The notes: generated by a model not told the origin, from the letters alone. A DNA stretch of 64,000 nt from Prevotella sp. E13-27 (GCF_023217965.1 NZ_JALPSC010000002.1:124001-188000), one strand, 5' to 3'. Numbered from the stretch's first letter, positions 17,933 through 29,093 are shown. Translations and numbers: made by a program.

Positions 17933-18420
17933 AAAAGATAGGAATCATCAGCGATACGCATGGCTACTGGGACGAGAAGTACCTGCATTACTTCGAACCA
18001 TGTGATGAGATTTGGCATGCAGGAGATATCGGCTCAGTAGAAGTGGCAGAGAAACTTGCTGCCTTCCGCCCTCTGCGTGCTGTCTGTGGCAACTGCGACG
18101 GTGGTGACCTTAGACTGATGTATCGTGAACTGAACCGATTCAAATGTGAGGATGTTGATGTGCTTATAAAACATATTGGTGGCTATCCTGGACGCTATGA
18201 TCCGTCAGTACGTTCAACGCTCTTTGCTCGTCCGCCACAGCTGTTCATCGCAGGGCACTCCCACATACTTAAGGTTCAATATGATAAAACCCTCGGACTG
18301 CTGCATATCAACCCTGGTGCTGCAGGCATGCAGGGGTGGCATAAGGAACGAACATTAATAAGATTGACAATTGAAGGCAATAAATTTGCTGATTGTGAAG
18401 TTATAACATTAAGAGACTGA
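17929..18420 (+). CDS. YfcE/MJ0936-type metallophosphoesterase
   Basis: A 163-residue calcineurin-like phosphodiesterase. Metal-binding motifs are present in order: SDTHG (residues 8-12), HAGDIG (about 30-35), GNCD (about 54-57) and GHSH (about 105-108). Relatives hydrolyse phosphodiesters in vitro; the natural substrate is unknown. The only start available is TTG at 17929, overlapping the previous stop as TTGA, with an in-frame stop a few codons upstream. Confidence 0.88.
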   Translation: MKKIGIISDTHGYWDEKYLHYFEPCDEIWHAGDIGSVEVAEKLAAFRPLRAVCGNCDGGDLRLMYRELNRFKCEDVDVLIKHIGGYPGRYDPSVRSTLFARPPQLFIAGHSHILKVQYDKTLGLLHINPGAAGMQGWHKERTLIRLTIEGNKFADCEVITLRD

Positions 18421-18481
18421 TTATTTTTGCAGTTCTTATTACGGAGATAATGAAAATAATATCAAATAAAAACAAATAGTT

Positions 18482-19615
18482 ATGAAGAATATTGTTATTA
18501 CTGGTGGTGCAGGCTTTATTGGAAGTCATGTAGTGCGCCTTTTTGTGAACAAGTATCCTGAGTATCACATCATTAACCTCGACAAACTGACCTATGCTGG
18601 AAACCTCGCTAATCTGAAGGACATCGAGAACAAGCCCAACTATGAGTTTGTGAAGATGGACATCTGTGACTTCGACGCTTTCTACAAGCTCATGCAGGAC
18701 AAAAAGGTTGATGGTATTATCCATCTGGCTGCTGAGAGCCATGTTGACCGTTCTATCAAGGATCCCTTTACATTCGCAAAGACCAACGTTATGGGTACAC
18801 TTTCTCTGCTTCAGGCTGCCAAGCTCTATTGGGAGTCGCTGCCAGAGAAATATGAGGGTAAACGCTTCTATCATATCTCTACCGACGAGGTGTATGGAGC
18901 ACTTGAGCTTACTCACCCAGAAGGCATAGAGCCTCCTTTCACCACGACAGCTTCTTCAGCTGAACACCATCTCGCTTATGGTGACAAGTTCTTCCTTGAG
19001 ACAACAAAATATAATCCTCATTCGCCTTATTCGGCTTCGAAGGCTTCTTCAGACCACTTCGTGCGTGCTTTCCACGATACCTATGGAATGCCTGTTGTAG
19101 TAACAAACTGCTCAAACAACTATGGTCCTTACCAGTTCCCTGAGAAGCTTATACCTCTTTTTATTAATAATATACGTCATCGCAAGCCATTGCCAGTATA
19201 TGGAAAGGGTGAGAACGTCCGCGACTGGCTCTTCGTTGAGGATCATGCTCGTGCCATTGACCTTATCTTTCATAAAGGAAAGATTGCCGATACATATAAT
19301 ATTGGTGGTTTCAACGAGTGGAAGAATATCGATATTATCAAGGTGGTGATTAAGACTGTTGATCGTCTCCTTGGTCGTAAGGAGGGCGAGGACATGGATC
19401 TCATTACCTATGTCACCGATCGTGCAGGTCATGATCTGCGCTATGCCATCGACTCGTCAAAGTTGCAGCGTGAACTCGGATGGGAGCCTTCTCTCCAGTT
19501 CGAGGAGGGCATTGAGCGTACCGTCCGCTGGTATCTCGATAACCAGGAGTGGCTCGACAATGTAACCTCTGGCGACTATCAGAAGTACTACGACAACATG
19601 TATCAGAATCGATAA
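18482..19615 (+). CDS. rfbB/rmlB: dTDP-glucose 4,6-dehydratase
   Basis: NAD-dependent short-chain dehydrogenase that makes dTDP-4-keto-6-deoxyglucose, the precursor of rhamnose and of many amino-deoxy sugars. GGAGFIGSH binds NAD at residues 8-16, the YxxxK pair is in YSASKASSDHF, and STDEVYG and the substrate loop follow. The 377 residues match the Bacteroidota form. A TATTTTTG element at 18422-18429 may be its promoter. It probably supplies the sugar genes just downstream. Confidence 0.94.
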   Translation: MKNIVITGGAGFIGSHVVRLFVNKYPEYHIINLDKLTYAGNLANLKDIENKPNYEFVKMDICDFDAFYKLMQDKKVDGIIHLAAESHVDRSIKDPFTFAKTNVMGTLSLLQAAKLYWESLPEKYEGKRFYHISTDEVYGALELTHPEGIEPPFTTTASSAEHHLAYGDKFFLETTKYNPHSPYSASKASSDHFVRAFHDTYGMPVVVTNCSNNYGPYQFPEKLIPLFINNIRHRKPLPVYGKGENVRDWLFVEDHARAIDLIFHKGKIADTYNIGGFNEWKNIDIIKVVIKTVDRLLGRKEGEDMDLITYVTDRAGHDLRYAIDSSKLQRELGWEPSLQFEEGIERTVRWYLDNQEWLDNVTSGDYQKYYDNMYQNR

Positions 19616-19645
19616 AGTCGGTTGATAATAAAGCATTGTTTTTTA

Positions 19646-19933
19646 GTGGATGCGTTAAGTAAATCTTTTCATTCTTATCTCGTAAAGGTGGCCTATGAAG
19701 GTGCAACTCACGAGCGGGAACATCAGTTAGAACATCTGCTGGCTCTTCTCTATCCAGAGGATGAGCAGATGATAATTAGCTATTATGGACTATTTGGCGA
19801 GCCTCGTCTGTCCCTTGATGAGATTTCGGCTAAACGCAACGAGAGTTCTTACCAAACGCTCGAAGCGATTGATAAGAACATTCGTAAACTTGCTGTTACC
19901 CCAGAGTGGCAAATGATAGAAGAAAAGCTATGA
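19646..19933 (+). CDS. Small sigma-70 region 4-like protein
   Basis: About 95 residues. The C-terminal half resembles sigma factor region 4: [19 protein letters not shown] then [29 protein letters not shown], although the recognition helix is atypical. There is no ATG near the beginning; GTG at 19646 or TTG at 19622 are the candidates. Its stop overlaps the purT start as ATGA. It could be a DNA-binding regulator or a reduced sigma-like protein; function is not known. Confidence 0.55.
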   Translation: MDALSKSFHSYLVKVAYEGATHEREHQLEHLLALLYPEDEQMIISYYGLFGEPRLSLDEISAKRNESSYQTLEAIDKNIRKLAVTPEWQMIEEKL

Positions 19934-21120
19934 AGAAAATATTACTGTTAGGCTCAGGCGAACTGGGCAAAGAGTTTGTTATTGCGGCAAAATGTGCAGG
20001 ACAGTATGTTGTCGCTTGTGACCGTTATGATAACGCTCCTGCCATGCAGGTGGCTGACGAGCGCGAAGTGTTCTCTATGCTCGATGGTGATGCACTCGAA
20101 GCCGTGGTGAAGAAGCATCATCCTGATATCATCGTGCCAGAGATTGAGGCCATTCGCACAGAGCGTCTCTTTAAGTTCGAGGAAGAAGGCATACAGGTTG
20201 TTCCTTCGGCTCGCGCCGTGAACTATACTATGAATCGTCGTGCTATCCGCGACCTTGCTTCAAAGGAACTGGGGCTGCGTACGGCAAAGTATTTCTATGC
20301 CAAGACTTTCGACGAGTTTAAGAAAGCTGCTGACGAGATAGGCTTCCCCTGCGTGGTGAAGCCACTAATGTCGAGTAGTGGTCATGGTCAGAGCTATGTT
20401 CATAACGATGATGAACTGGAACAGGCTTTCCGTGAAGCAATGGAAGGCTCGCGTGGTGATGTGAAAGAAGTAATCATTGAGGAGTTCATTGATTTCGACT
20501 CAGAGTTCACTCTGCTCACAGTAACACAGCAGCATGGCTGGCCCACATTGTTCTGCCCACCAATTGGACATGTACAGAAGGGTGGTGACTACCGTGAATC
20601 ATGGCAGCCATATAAGATAAGTGATGAGGCTCTGAAACAGGCACAGATAATGGCCGATAAAGTGACGAAGGCACTTACGGGTGCAGGCATCTGGGGCGTA
20701 GAGTTCTTCCTTACAAAGCAGGGAGAGGTAATCTTCAGCGAACTGTCGCCACGTCCACATGATACGGGTATGGTGACACTTGGACATACAACAAACCTGT
20801 CGGAGTTTGAGCTGCATTTCCGTGCTGTCATGGGCCTGCCTATTGCTGACATACGCCTTGAGCATGCAGGAGCTTCTGCTGTGATACTCTCACCATCGGA
20901 TTGCTCTATAGATTCTCCTCTCAGCTATAATCTTGATGATGCACTGAAAGAGCCTTGCACACGTGTTCGTATTTTTGGAAAACACGATGCCCACCGTGGT
21001 CGTCGCATGGGAGTCACCCTTTGTTATGGCGACGTGAACGATGATGTCAATGTTCTGCGAGACAAAGCAAAGCGACTGGCTGCAACAGTGCTTGGTACTG
21101 ACCCTTATATGAAGAAATGA
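19930..21120 (+). CDS. purT: Formate-dependent phosphoribosylglycinamide formyltransferase
   Basis: ATP-grasp enzyme that formylates GAR using formate and ATP in purine synthesis. Landmarks: [12 protein letters not shown] at residues 5-16, [20 protein letters not shown] for ATP binding, and [19 protein letters not shown]. The start at 19930 gives 396 residues, the usual length, and overlaps both neighbours by four bases. A purine gene inside a sugar/glycan cluster is unusual; it may simply be a cotranscribed passenger. Confidence 0.95.
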   Translation: MKKILLLGSGELGKEFVIAAKCAGQYVVACDRYDNAPAMQVADEREVFSMLDGDALEAVVKKHHPDIIVPEIEAIRTERLFKFEEEGIQVVPSARAVNYTMNRRAIRDLASKELGLRTAKYFYAKTFDEFKKAADEIGFPCVVKPLMSSSGHGQSYVHNDDELEQAFREAMEGSRGDVKEVIIEEFIDFDSEFTLLTVTQQHGWPTLFCPPIGHVQKGGDYRESWQPYKISDEALKQAQIMADKVTKALTGAGIWGVEFFLTKQGEVIFSELSPRPHDTGMVTLGHTTNLSEFELHFRAVMGLPIADIRLEHAGASAVILSPSDCSIDSPLSYNLDDALKEPCTRVRIFGKHDAHRGRRMGVTLCYGDVNDDVNVLRDKAKRLAATVLGTDPYMKK

Positions 21121-21521
21121 AGATAACCCTGATTGACCTTCCTAAAATCACCGACCCTCGTGGCAACTTAACCGTTGCCGAGGGTTTGGATAAGGTTCCG
21201 TTTGACATCAAGCGAGCCTATTGGGTATATGATGTTCCTGCTGGCGAGAGCCGTGGAGGCCATGCACATAAGCGTCTTTATCAGCTAGTGGTAGCACTTA
21301 GTGGTTCGTTCACAGTTACACTTGACGATGGACATGAGCGACAGACGGTGCTCCTGAACCATCCGTGGCAGGGACTGCTCATAGAGACAAACACATGGCG
21401 TACGCTCGATGATTTCTCGAGTGGTGCCGTTTGTCTCGTCTTGGCATCGGAGCATTTCGAGGAGGAAGACTATATTTACGACTACGACGAATTTCTAAGA
21501 TACGTGGGATGCTCGAAGTAA
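21117..21521 (+). CDS. FdtA/QdtA-like dTDP-4-keto-6-deoxyglucose ketoisomerase
   Basis: A 134-residue single cupin of the WxcM/FdtA family, with the active-site run [21 protein letters not shown]. Relatives move the keto group from C4 to C3 of dTDP-4-keto-6-deoxyglucose, giving the substrate for a 3-aminotransferase. This role fits rmlB upstream and the DegT aminotransferase two genes downstream. Whether the product has the galacto (Fuc3N) or gluco (Qui3N) form cannot be told from the sequence. Confidence 0.88.
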   Translation: MKITLIDLPKITDPRGNLTVAEGLDKVPFDIKRAYWVYDVPAGESRGGHAHKRLYQLVVALSGSFTVTLDDGHERQTVLLNHPWQGLLIETNTWRTLDDFSSGAVCLVLASEHFEEEDYIYDYDEFLRYVGCSK

Positions 21522-22444
21522 GACGATATACAGCAGAACAACAGGGGGAATGGAATAGTTTCATTGCCACAGCGAAGAATGGTACATTCCTGTTTGATAG
21601 GAATTATATGGACTATCATTCCGACCGTTTCAGCGACCACTCTCTGATGTTCTATCGTGACGATTCTCTTTATGCAGTGCTGCCTGCAAATGAGAAAGAG
21701 CATACACTCTACACACATCAGGGTCTCACATATGGAGGCTTGGTGATGGGAACTGACGCAACAACTGTTCATGTGATAGAGATTTTCAAAATGATGAATA
21801 GCTACTTGCGTGAACATTCCATACAGCGTGTGGTATATAAGGCTATACCGTGGATCTACCACATCGTTCCAGCTGAGGAACCACTTTATGCCATGCACCT
21901 CACATGTCGCTACCATCTGTTGGAGCGTGATGCCTCTTCTACGGTAGTGCTATCCAAACAGCTGAAATGGAAAAAGGATCGCAGACACGGACTGCGAGTG
22001 GCAAGAGACAACGGAGTACGAGTCGATTTTTCTGATGATTATACTTCGTTCTGGCCTATATTAATAGAGAATTTGCGCGTTAACCATAATGTGTCACCTG
22101 TTCATTCTCTGGACGAGATATTGTTGTTGAACCGCAGATTTCCGAAAAACATCCTTTTTGTGGGAGCATGGAAGGACGAAGAACTTCTTGGGGGATGTGT
22201 TGTCTATGTAACGCCACAGGTTGTTCATACACAATATATTGCTGCAACGCCAATGGGTAAGCAACTCGGTGTCGTGAATGCTATCATTGATAAGATCCTC
22301 TCATCGTTTCCTGAACATTTGTATATGGACTTCGGAAAATCTACCGAGGCTCATAGCGATATTCTCAATGAAAACCTCATTTATCAGAAAGAGGGCTTCG
22401 GGGCGAGAACCTTGTGTTACGATACTTACGAATGGACAATATGA
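21509..22444 (+). CDS. FemAB/GNAT-like acyltransferase
   Basis: A 311-residue protein with the double-GNAT layout of the FemAB-like (Acetyltransf_6) group; the second half contains LFVGAWKDEELLGGCVVYV and ends with FGARTLCYDTYEW. By position it may add an acyl group to the amino sugar made by the neighbouring aminotransferase, the job done by FdtC/QdtC in characterised pathways. That is inference. I use the ATG at 21509 (MLEVRRYT), overlapping the ketoisomerase by 13 bp. Confidence 0.75.
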   Translation: MLEVRRYTAEQQGEWNSFIATAKNGTFLFDRNYMDYHSDRFSDHSLMFYRDDSLYAVLPANEKEHTLYTHQGLTYGGLVMGTDATTVHVIEIFKMMNSYLREHSIQRVVYKAIPWIYHIVPAEEPLYAMHLTCRYHLLERDASSTVVLSKQLKWKKDRRHGLRVARDNGVRVDFSDDYTSFWPILIENLRVNHNVSPVHSLDEILLLNRRFPKNILFVGAWKDEELLGGCVVYVTPQVVHTQYIAATPMGKQLGVVNAIIDKILSSFPEHLYMDFGKSTEAHSDILNENLIYQKEGFGARTLCYDTYEWTI

Positions 22445-23547
22445 AGGTAGACTATTTGCCATTGAAGAGAATCACGGCTATGCATGCTGATGAAATCCAT
22501 GAAGCCATCGACCATGTCGTTGATGGAGGATGGTATCTGAAAGGTAACGCTACAGAGACTTTCGAACATGATTATGCCGAATATATTGGCACCCGTCATT
22601 GCATAGGAGTTGCCAATGGCTTGGATGCACTTACCCTTATACTGCGTGCTTATATAGAGGAGGGCATCATGAGAGAGGGCGACGAAGTGATAGTACCGGC
22701 AAATACATATATAGCATCAATCCTTTCGATAACTGAGAATAGGCTCGTTCCTGTGCTCGTGGAACCTCGTGTTGACACGTTCCTTATCGATGACTCTCTC
22801 ATCGAACAGCACATAACGCCTCGCACACGTGCTATAATGATTGTCCATCTTTATGGACGTTGTGCATATACTGAAAAGATTAGTGAAATCTGTCGTCGCC
22901 ACGTTCTGAAACTTATTGAGGACAACGCCCAAGCCCATGGCACCATGTGCTATGCGGTTACCCCGTATAGAAAGACGGGTTCTCTAGGAGATGCGGCAGC
23001 CCATAGCTTCTATCCAGGCAAGAATCTTGGAGCATTGGGCGATGCTGGTGCTGTTACTACCGATGATGACCATCTAGCTGCGACAATACGGTCAATAGCA
23101 AACTATGGATCTTCTCGCAAGTACGTCTTTGACTATGTAGGTCGTAACTCGCGTATTGATGAGCTACAGGCCGCAGTATTAAGCGTCAAACTAAGATATC
23201 TTGATGAAGATAATCTTCGCCGCAAGGAGATAGCAACTCGTTATATTGACAACATCATTAATCCGTTGATTCGTCTTCCGGAAAAGACTGAAAGTGTTTG
23301 GCATATCTTTCCTATTCTTTGCGAACAACGTGATCGGTTGCAACAATATCTTGCTGATAAAGGCATAGGTACAGTGATTCACTATCCCATACCTCCTCAT
23401 AAACAGTCCTGTTATAGCGAATGGAATGAGCAGTCATATCCCATAACTGAAATAATACATTCTCAGGAACTTAGTATACCATGCCATCAGGCTATGAGTG
23501 ACTCCGAAGTGGACTATGTCATACAGCAGATTAATAACTTCGCATAG
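22441..23547 (+). CDS. DegT/DnrJ/EryC1 sugar 3-aminotransferase
   Basis: PLP-dependent (fold type I) aminotransferase of 368 residues. The PLP lysine is Lys194 in SFYPGKNLGALGDAGAV, the aspartate of EDNAQAHG contacts the cofactor, and GRNSRIDELQAAVL is typical. Closest in character to FdtB/QdtB, which aminate dTDP-3-keto-6-deoxyhexose. The start ATG at 22441 overlaps the previous stop as ATGA and places YLPLKRIT at the N-terminus as in relatives. Confidence 0.92.
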   Translation: MKVDYLPLKRITAMHADEIHEAIDHVVDGGWYLKGNATETFEHDYAEYIGTRHCIGVANGLDALTLILRAYIEEGIMREGDEVIVPANTYIASILSITENRLVPVLVEPRVDTFLIDDSLIEQHITPRTRAIMIVHLYGRCAYTEKISEICRRHVLKLIEDNAQAHGTMCYAVTPYRKTGSLGDAAAHSFYPGKNLGALGDAGAVTTDDDHLAATIRSIANYGSSRKYVFDYVGRNSRIDELQAAVLSVKLRYLDEDNLRRKEIATRYIDNIINPLIRLPEKTESVWHIFPILCEQRDRLQQYLADKGIGTVIHYPIPPHKQSCYSEWNEQSYPITEIIHSQELSIPCHQAMSDSEVDYVIQQINNFA

Positions 23548-23550
23548 CTC

Positions 23551-24999
23551 ATGTCGTTTGTCTCAATAGCATTCCTGTTTTTTCTTCCAATAGTTTTTTC
23601 TTTCTATTGGCTCTTGCAGAGACAATTGCGATTGCAGAACCTCTGTGTGCTGCTTGCAAGCTACGTGTTCTATGGATGGTGGAATTGGCGTTTCCTCGTC
23701 CTTATAATAATAACATCTGCGTCGAGCTATGTCAGTGGATTGTTGTTAACAAAGGATTCTAAGCATCTGCCATTTTCATCAAGAGCGTTTCGCCGTTGGG
23801 TAGTCTTTGGCAATATATGCCTTAACATAGGTATATTGGGCTTCTTCAAGTATTACGGATTCTTTGCTGAAAACTTAGTGGCATTGTTCTCACTGGTCGA
23901 CTGCTCGCTTGATGCTCCTACGCTTAACATCATATTGCCTGTCGGCATCAGCTTCTATACCTTCCAGTCATTAAGCTATACGTTCGATGTGTATCGTGAA
24001 AAGATACCTGCCACCCGCGATGTGATAGCCTTCTTCGCATTCATCGCTTTTTTCCCGCAGTTGGTTGCAGGACCTATTGAACGTGCAGCAAACCTTCTGC
24101 CACAGATGCTTCAGAAACGTGTCTTCGTATATTCAGATGCTGTTGATGGATTAAAACGTATATTGTGGGGCTTCTTCAAAAAGATGGTTGTAGCAGACAA
24201 TTGCGCCATTGCCGTTAATGCTATATGGGCAGATTATACAGATGCCGGCGCTGCCACACTTCTTGTAGGTATGGTGCTTTTCACGTTCCAGATATATTGC
24301 GACTTTTCTGGCTATTCTGACATTGCCATCGGTACAGCAAAGCTCTTCGGCATAAGGCTTATGGAGAACTTCTGCCTTCCTTACTTTTCGCGTTCTATGG
24401 GAGAGTTTTGGCGAAGGTGGCACATCTCATTGATGACTTGGCTGCGTGACTATGTGTATATTCCTCTTGGTGGAAGCAGAGTGGGAAAGTGGCGTACCGC
24501 AGTGAATATCATAGTCGTTTTCCTGTTGAGCGGTCTGTGGCATGGCGCTAACTGGACTTTTGTGGCATGGGGCGGATATAATGCGTTGTTTCTTGTAGTA
24601 AGCAGGCTTCTGCTGTCTTCACGGAGCACAGATGTGAAGAATTGTGCCACTTGGCGTGATATTCCTTCAGTATTGATGACATTTATCCTTGTAGCATTAG
24701 GTTGGGTAGTGTTCCGTTCTGTAAGCATAACCGAAGCCTGTGACTATCTGTCGTGTATGTTTGTCGCGTTGGCTCAATTCAATATAGGTTCTCTGGCTGT
24801 GGGCAAAGTGGCTCTTTTCTATTGTGCTTTGCTTGTAACATTAGAGTGGATACAACGTCATGAGCCGTGTCCGCTATGTCTTGAAAAATATCGCTGGGGC
24901 AGGTACAGTCTGGCGAGATGGGTTGTATATTACGTTGTCTTTTTCCTGACATTCTTCTGTAGGGGTGAGGAGCAGACATTCATCTATTTCCAGTTTTAG
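23551..24999 (+). CDS. MBOAT family O-acyltransferase
   Basis: A 482-residue polytopic membrane protein of the DltB/AlgI group. The family pattern WRRWHISLMTWLRDYVYIPLGG is at about 290-311 and the likely catalytic His331 is in GLWHGANW. These proteins pass acetyl groups across the inner membrane for glycan O-acetylation, usually with a periplasmic SGNH partner, which is the next gene. Starts four bases after the aminotransferase gene. Confidence 0.93.
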   Translation: MSFVSIAFLFFLPIVFSFYWLLQRQLRLQNLCVLLASYVFYGWWNWRFLVLIIITSASSYVSGLLLTKDSKHLPFSSRAFRRWVVFGNICLNIGILGFFKYYGFFAENLVALFSLVDCSLDAPTLNIILPVGISFYTFQSLSYTFDVYREKIPATRDVIAFFAFIAFFPQLVAGPIERAANLLPQMLQKRVFVYSDAVDGLKRILWGFFKKMVVADNCAIAVNAIWADYTDAGAATLLVGMVLFTFQIYCDFSGYSDIAIGTAKLFGIRLMENFCLPYFSRSMGEFWRRWHISLMTWLRDYVYIPLGGSRVGKWRTAVNIIVVFLLSGLWHGANWTFVAWGGYNALFLVVSRLLLSSRSTDVKNCATWRDIPSVLMTFILVALGWVVFRSVSITEACDYLSCMFVALAQFNIGSLAVGKVALFYCALLVTLEWIQRHEPCPLCLEKYRWGRYSLARWVVYYVVFFLTFFCRGEEQTFIYFQF

Positions 25000-25004
25000 A
25001 GCCT

Positions 25005-25907
25005 ATGAGAAAGTTCCTCTTCCGATTGTGCCTCTTCGTCATACCGGCATTGATACTATTGATGGCTGCTGAACTGTTTATGCGTTCTCTTCCTAATACA
25101 TATAAATATAAGGATGAGTGGATGAAAGCAAATGCCCATAGCGTGTCAACACTTCTTCTTGGTAACTCTCATGGCTATTTCGCGTTAAGACCTTCAATTA
25201 TTGGAGACAGCACGTTCAGTTTGTGTAATGTGTCACAGAGATTAGAACATGACTTCTTCCTGTTGAAAAAATATTCAGCACTTTGTACAAACTTGAGGCG
25301 AGTGGTTGTCGTGGCAGACAATTCTAATCTTTTTGATGTGCCCATGGAAGAAGAGGAACCGTATAGAGTGACTTATTACCAGCTTTATATGGGATACGAT
25401 GCCCATCCTCAGCTGTCAGAATATGCCTTTGAGTTGGCGAATACACCATCTGCTATTCAAAAAATAAAGTCCTTCATTGCTGATGGAGGCATCACCTGTG
25501 ATAGTTTAGGGTGGGGGAGAAACTATAGGGCAGAAGGTCGCGATCCAAGAAACTTCCTTCCTGAAAATGTGCGAGAACATCGTTTTGTAAATTGGCAATA
25601 TACCATGCGTAATCGTTGTTATATGGACTCTATCGCTCATTGGTGTCAGAAAAAAAACATTGATTTGTTCTTTATACAAACACCGGTTTCGTCTGCTTAT
25701 ACCCAAAAGGCTAATCCTCGTCAACTGCGTCTTGTTAATCATATGGTCGATAGTTGTTGTAATGCTTATGGCGCATGTCATTTTAACTTCTCGTGTGATG
25801 AGCGTTTCAGCGATTCTGACTTCTATGACACAGATCATCTGACGGACATTGGAGCAAGTAACTTTTCTAAACTTTTGAGGCAATCGATAGATTCATTATC
25901 ACATTAG
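25005..25907 (+). CDS. SGNH-like periplasmic protein, MBOAT partner
   Basis: A 300-residue protein with one N-terminal membrane anchor (about residues 5-26). A GNSH block is at 53-56, where Ser55 could be the nucleophile, and a C-terminal DTDHLTDIGA block at about 275-284 would supply Asp and His. This is the SGNH hydrolase arrangement seen in DltD/AlgX/PatB-type partners of MBOAT proteins. It probably transfers the acetyl group to the glycan in the periplasm. Confidence 0.78.
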   Translation: MRKFLFRLCLFVIPALILLMAAELFMRSLPNTYKYKDEWMKANAHSVSTLLLGNSHGYFALRPSIIGDSTFSLCNVSQRLEHDFFLLKKYSALCTNLRRVVVVADNSNLFDVPMEEEEPYRVTYYQLYMGYDAHPQLSEYAFELANTPSAIQKIKSFIADGGITCDSLGWGRNYRAEGRDPRNFLPENVREHRFVNWQYTMRNRCYMDSIAHWCQKKNIDLFFIQTPVSSAYTQKANPRQLRLVNHMVDSCCNAYGACHFNFSCDERFSDSDFYDTDHLTDIGASNFSKLLRQSIDSLSH

Positions 25908-25994
25908 TACTATTATTTTTACCCTTTTGTTCGTTTTTTCTACTCCTTGTTCAACATAAAGGGCTTTATGTCCATATACTTATATGTAACGGGT

Positions 25995-26025
25995 TTTGTC
26001 CGTTGGTCGTTTGTTTGTAACTTTG
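25995..26025 (+). promoter_or_regulatory. Promoter of the small HTH gene
   Basis: TTTG at 25995-25998 and TAACTTTG at 26018-26025, 23 bp start to start. It fixes the start of the next gene downstream of about 26031. Confidence 0.75.
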
Positions 26026-26043
26026 CATGCAAATAAACCCGTT

Positions 26044-26259
26044 ATGGAAAAAATAGGTGAACATATTAAAGAAGTACTTCTCTCACAGCATCATTCTGCT
26101 AAATGGCTTGCAGATCAAATACCCTGTGAACGCACAAATGTATATGACATTTTCAAAAGAACAGACATTAATGTGAATCTGTTGCAGAGATTGTGTGTAA
26201 TTCTCGATTTCGACTTCTTTAAGGAACTATCTAAAGAAACATTTCCTAAGGGAAGATAG
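26044..26259 (+). CDS. Small helix-turn-helix protein
   Basis: A 71-residue protein (MEKIGEHIKEVLLSQHHSAKWL) with an XRE-like HTH: SAKWLADQIPCERTNVYDIFKR then LLQRLCVILDFDFFKEL. This form without extra domains is frequent in Bacteroidota and may regulate locally. The promoter at 25995-26025 rules out the earlier in-frame ATG at 25996. Confidence 0.75.
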   Translation: MEKIGEHIKEVLLSQHHSAKWLADQIPCERTNVYDIFKRTDINVNLLQRLCVILDFDFFKELSKETFPKGR

Positions 26260-26296
26260 TAATTCAGTTCGTTTTTGTTTAAAAAAACTTATTTTT

Positions 26297-26329
26297 TTTG
26301 CAACATATATCCTTTTGTTCTTATCTTTG
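26297..26329 (+). promoter_or_regulatory. Promoter of the BI-1 family gene
   Basis: TTTG at 26297-26300 and TATCTTTG at 26322-26329, 25 bp start to start, about 35 bp before the ATG. Confidence 0.7.
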
Positions 26330-26365
26330 TAAAGTTTTTTATTTATAAAGATAATTATATTAATT

Positions 26366-27088
26366 ATGGATTACGAAGAAATTAAGTATGGCGCTATGTC
26401 GCGCGAACAACAGCTGGAGTCATCATTGGCATTCCCTATACTAATGCGTAAGGTGTATCTTTGGATGACTTTCGCGCTCGTTATTACAGGCTTTACAGCC
26501 TATTATGTAGCAACAAATCCAGCTCTTACGGGGTTGGTCTTTGGAAATTCTGCAGTGATGTGGGGACTGCTTATTGCAGAAGTCCTGCTTGTCGTGGCTA
26601 TCAGTGGAGCCATTAACAAACTGTCTCTTGTTACTGCTGCTTTATTGTTTGTGCTTTATTCTGTCATGATCGGAGCAACATTGTCTGCAATATTCTTCGT
26701 ATATGAGCTGGGAACTATTGCGCAAGTGTTCTTTATTACGGCTGCCACTTTCGGGGCAATGGCTGCTTATGGCTATTTTACAAAGAAAGACCTGACTTCT
26801 ATAGGTCGTTTGGCATTTATGGCGCTTTTGGGTATTATCATTGCTTCGATAGTAAATATCTTTGTCGGAATAACTGCACAAAATTTGATATTTAGCTACT
26901 TCGTCGTGCTCATTTTCGTGGGACTAACCGCGTATGATTCTCAGAAGATAAAGGAAATGATGCTTCGAGCTCCTGATGCAGGTGAGAAAATGCAAAAACT
27001 AGCTCTATTAGGTGCGCTCAGTCTCTATCTCGACTTCATAAATCTTTTTATTTATCTCCTTCGGATTTTTGGATCGAGTAGAGATTAA
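26366..27088 (+). CDS. Bax inhibitor-1 / YccA family membrane protein
   Basis: A 240-residue protein with seven hydrophobic segments starting near residue 25 and the family pattern LMRKVYLWMTFALVITGFTAYY plus a C-terminal DFINLFIYLLRIFG. Bacterial members include YccA, which modulates FtsH, and pH-sensitive calcium leak channels; the specific role here is unknown. Own promoter and own terminator. Confidence 0.9.
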   Translation: MDYEEIKYGAMSREQQLESSLAFPILMRKVYLWMTFALVITGFTAYYVATNPALTGLVFGNSAVMWGLLIAEVLLVVAISGAINKLSLVTAALLFVLYSVMIGATLSAIFFVYELGTIAQVFFITAATFGAMAAYGYFTKKDLTSIGRLAFMALLGIIIASIVNIFVGITAQNLIFSYFVVLIFVGLTAYDSQKIKEMMLRAPDAGEKMQKLALLGALSLYLDFINLFIYLLRIFGSSRD

Positions 27089-27104
27089 TAAAACTATATG
27101 TTTG

Positions 27105-27140
27105 AAAAAAAGTCGGCAAGTTAAAAATGCCGACTTTTTT
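27105..27140 (+). terminator. Terminator after the BI-1 gene
   Basis: Stem AAGTCGGCA/TGCCGACTT extended by A and T tracts, ending in six Ts. The symmetric A/T tracts make it potentially bidirectional. Confidence 0.88.
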
Positions 27141-27243
27141 GCTTTTTGGGGATACTCTTTCTATATATAATAATGTGTAGTAGTTGTTGCGTGCCGCAAG
27201 ACGAATTTTTCTTTGCTTTTTTGCGAAAAAAAGCTTGAATTGT

Positions 27244-27274
27244 TTTGGCGGTTCTGAAAAAGTGCTTACCTTTG
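27244..27274 (+). promoter_or_regulatory. rRNA operon promoter
   Basis: TTTG at 27244-27247 and TACCTTTG at 27267-27274 with 23 bp start-to-start spacing. It gives a leader of about 280 nt before the 16S gene. Confidence 0.78.
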
Positions 27275-27362
27275 CATCCGCTTTCGCTCAAAAACGAGTG
27301 ACAAGCGCTAAAGAAAGAGTTCTTTGAAAGATTTACATAGACAGTGAAGTAGTACAAGAAGC

Positions 27363-27443
27363 GCGGTGCTTTTATTATTTTATAGTATAGCACCGTGGGT
27401 AATATGAAGTCAACCGTCAATGCTGTCCTTCGGGACGGTTTTT
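27363..27443 (+). other. rRNA leader with two hairpins
   Basis: The first hairpin pairs CGGTGCT near 27364 with AGCACCG near 27391. The second is CTGTCC-TTCG-GGACGG (27423-27438) followed by TTTTT, in the form of an intrinsic terminator with a stable UUCG loop. Apart from these I see nothing coding in the 475 bp between the BI-1 gene and 16S. Confidence 0.65.
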
Positions 27444-27563
27444 GAGAATGAGAAGCTTTACCAGAGATACTATTCGGATATGGCGTCCTTGAGTACAGAA
27501 TAATCAGCATGGTTCGCTGCGTTTTTTTTTTGCAGTGTCCTTGCTATTAAAGAAATAACTTTT

Positions 27564-29093
<1,530 letters not shown>

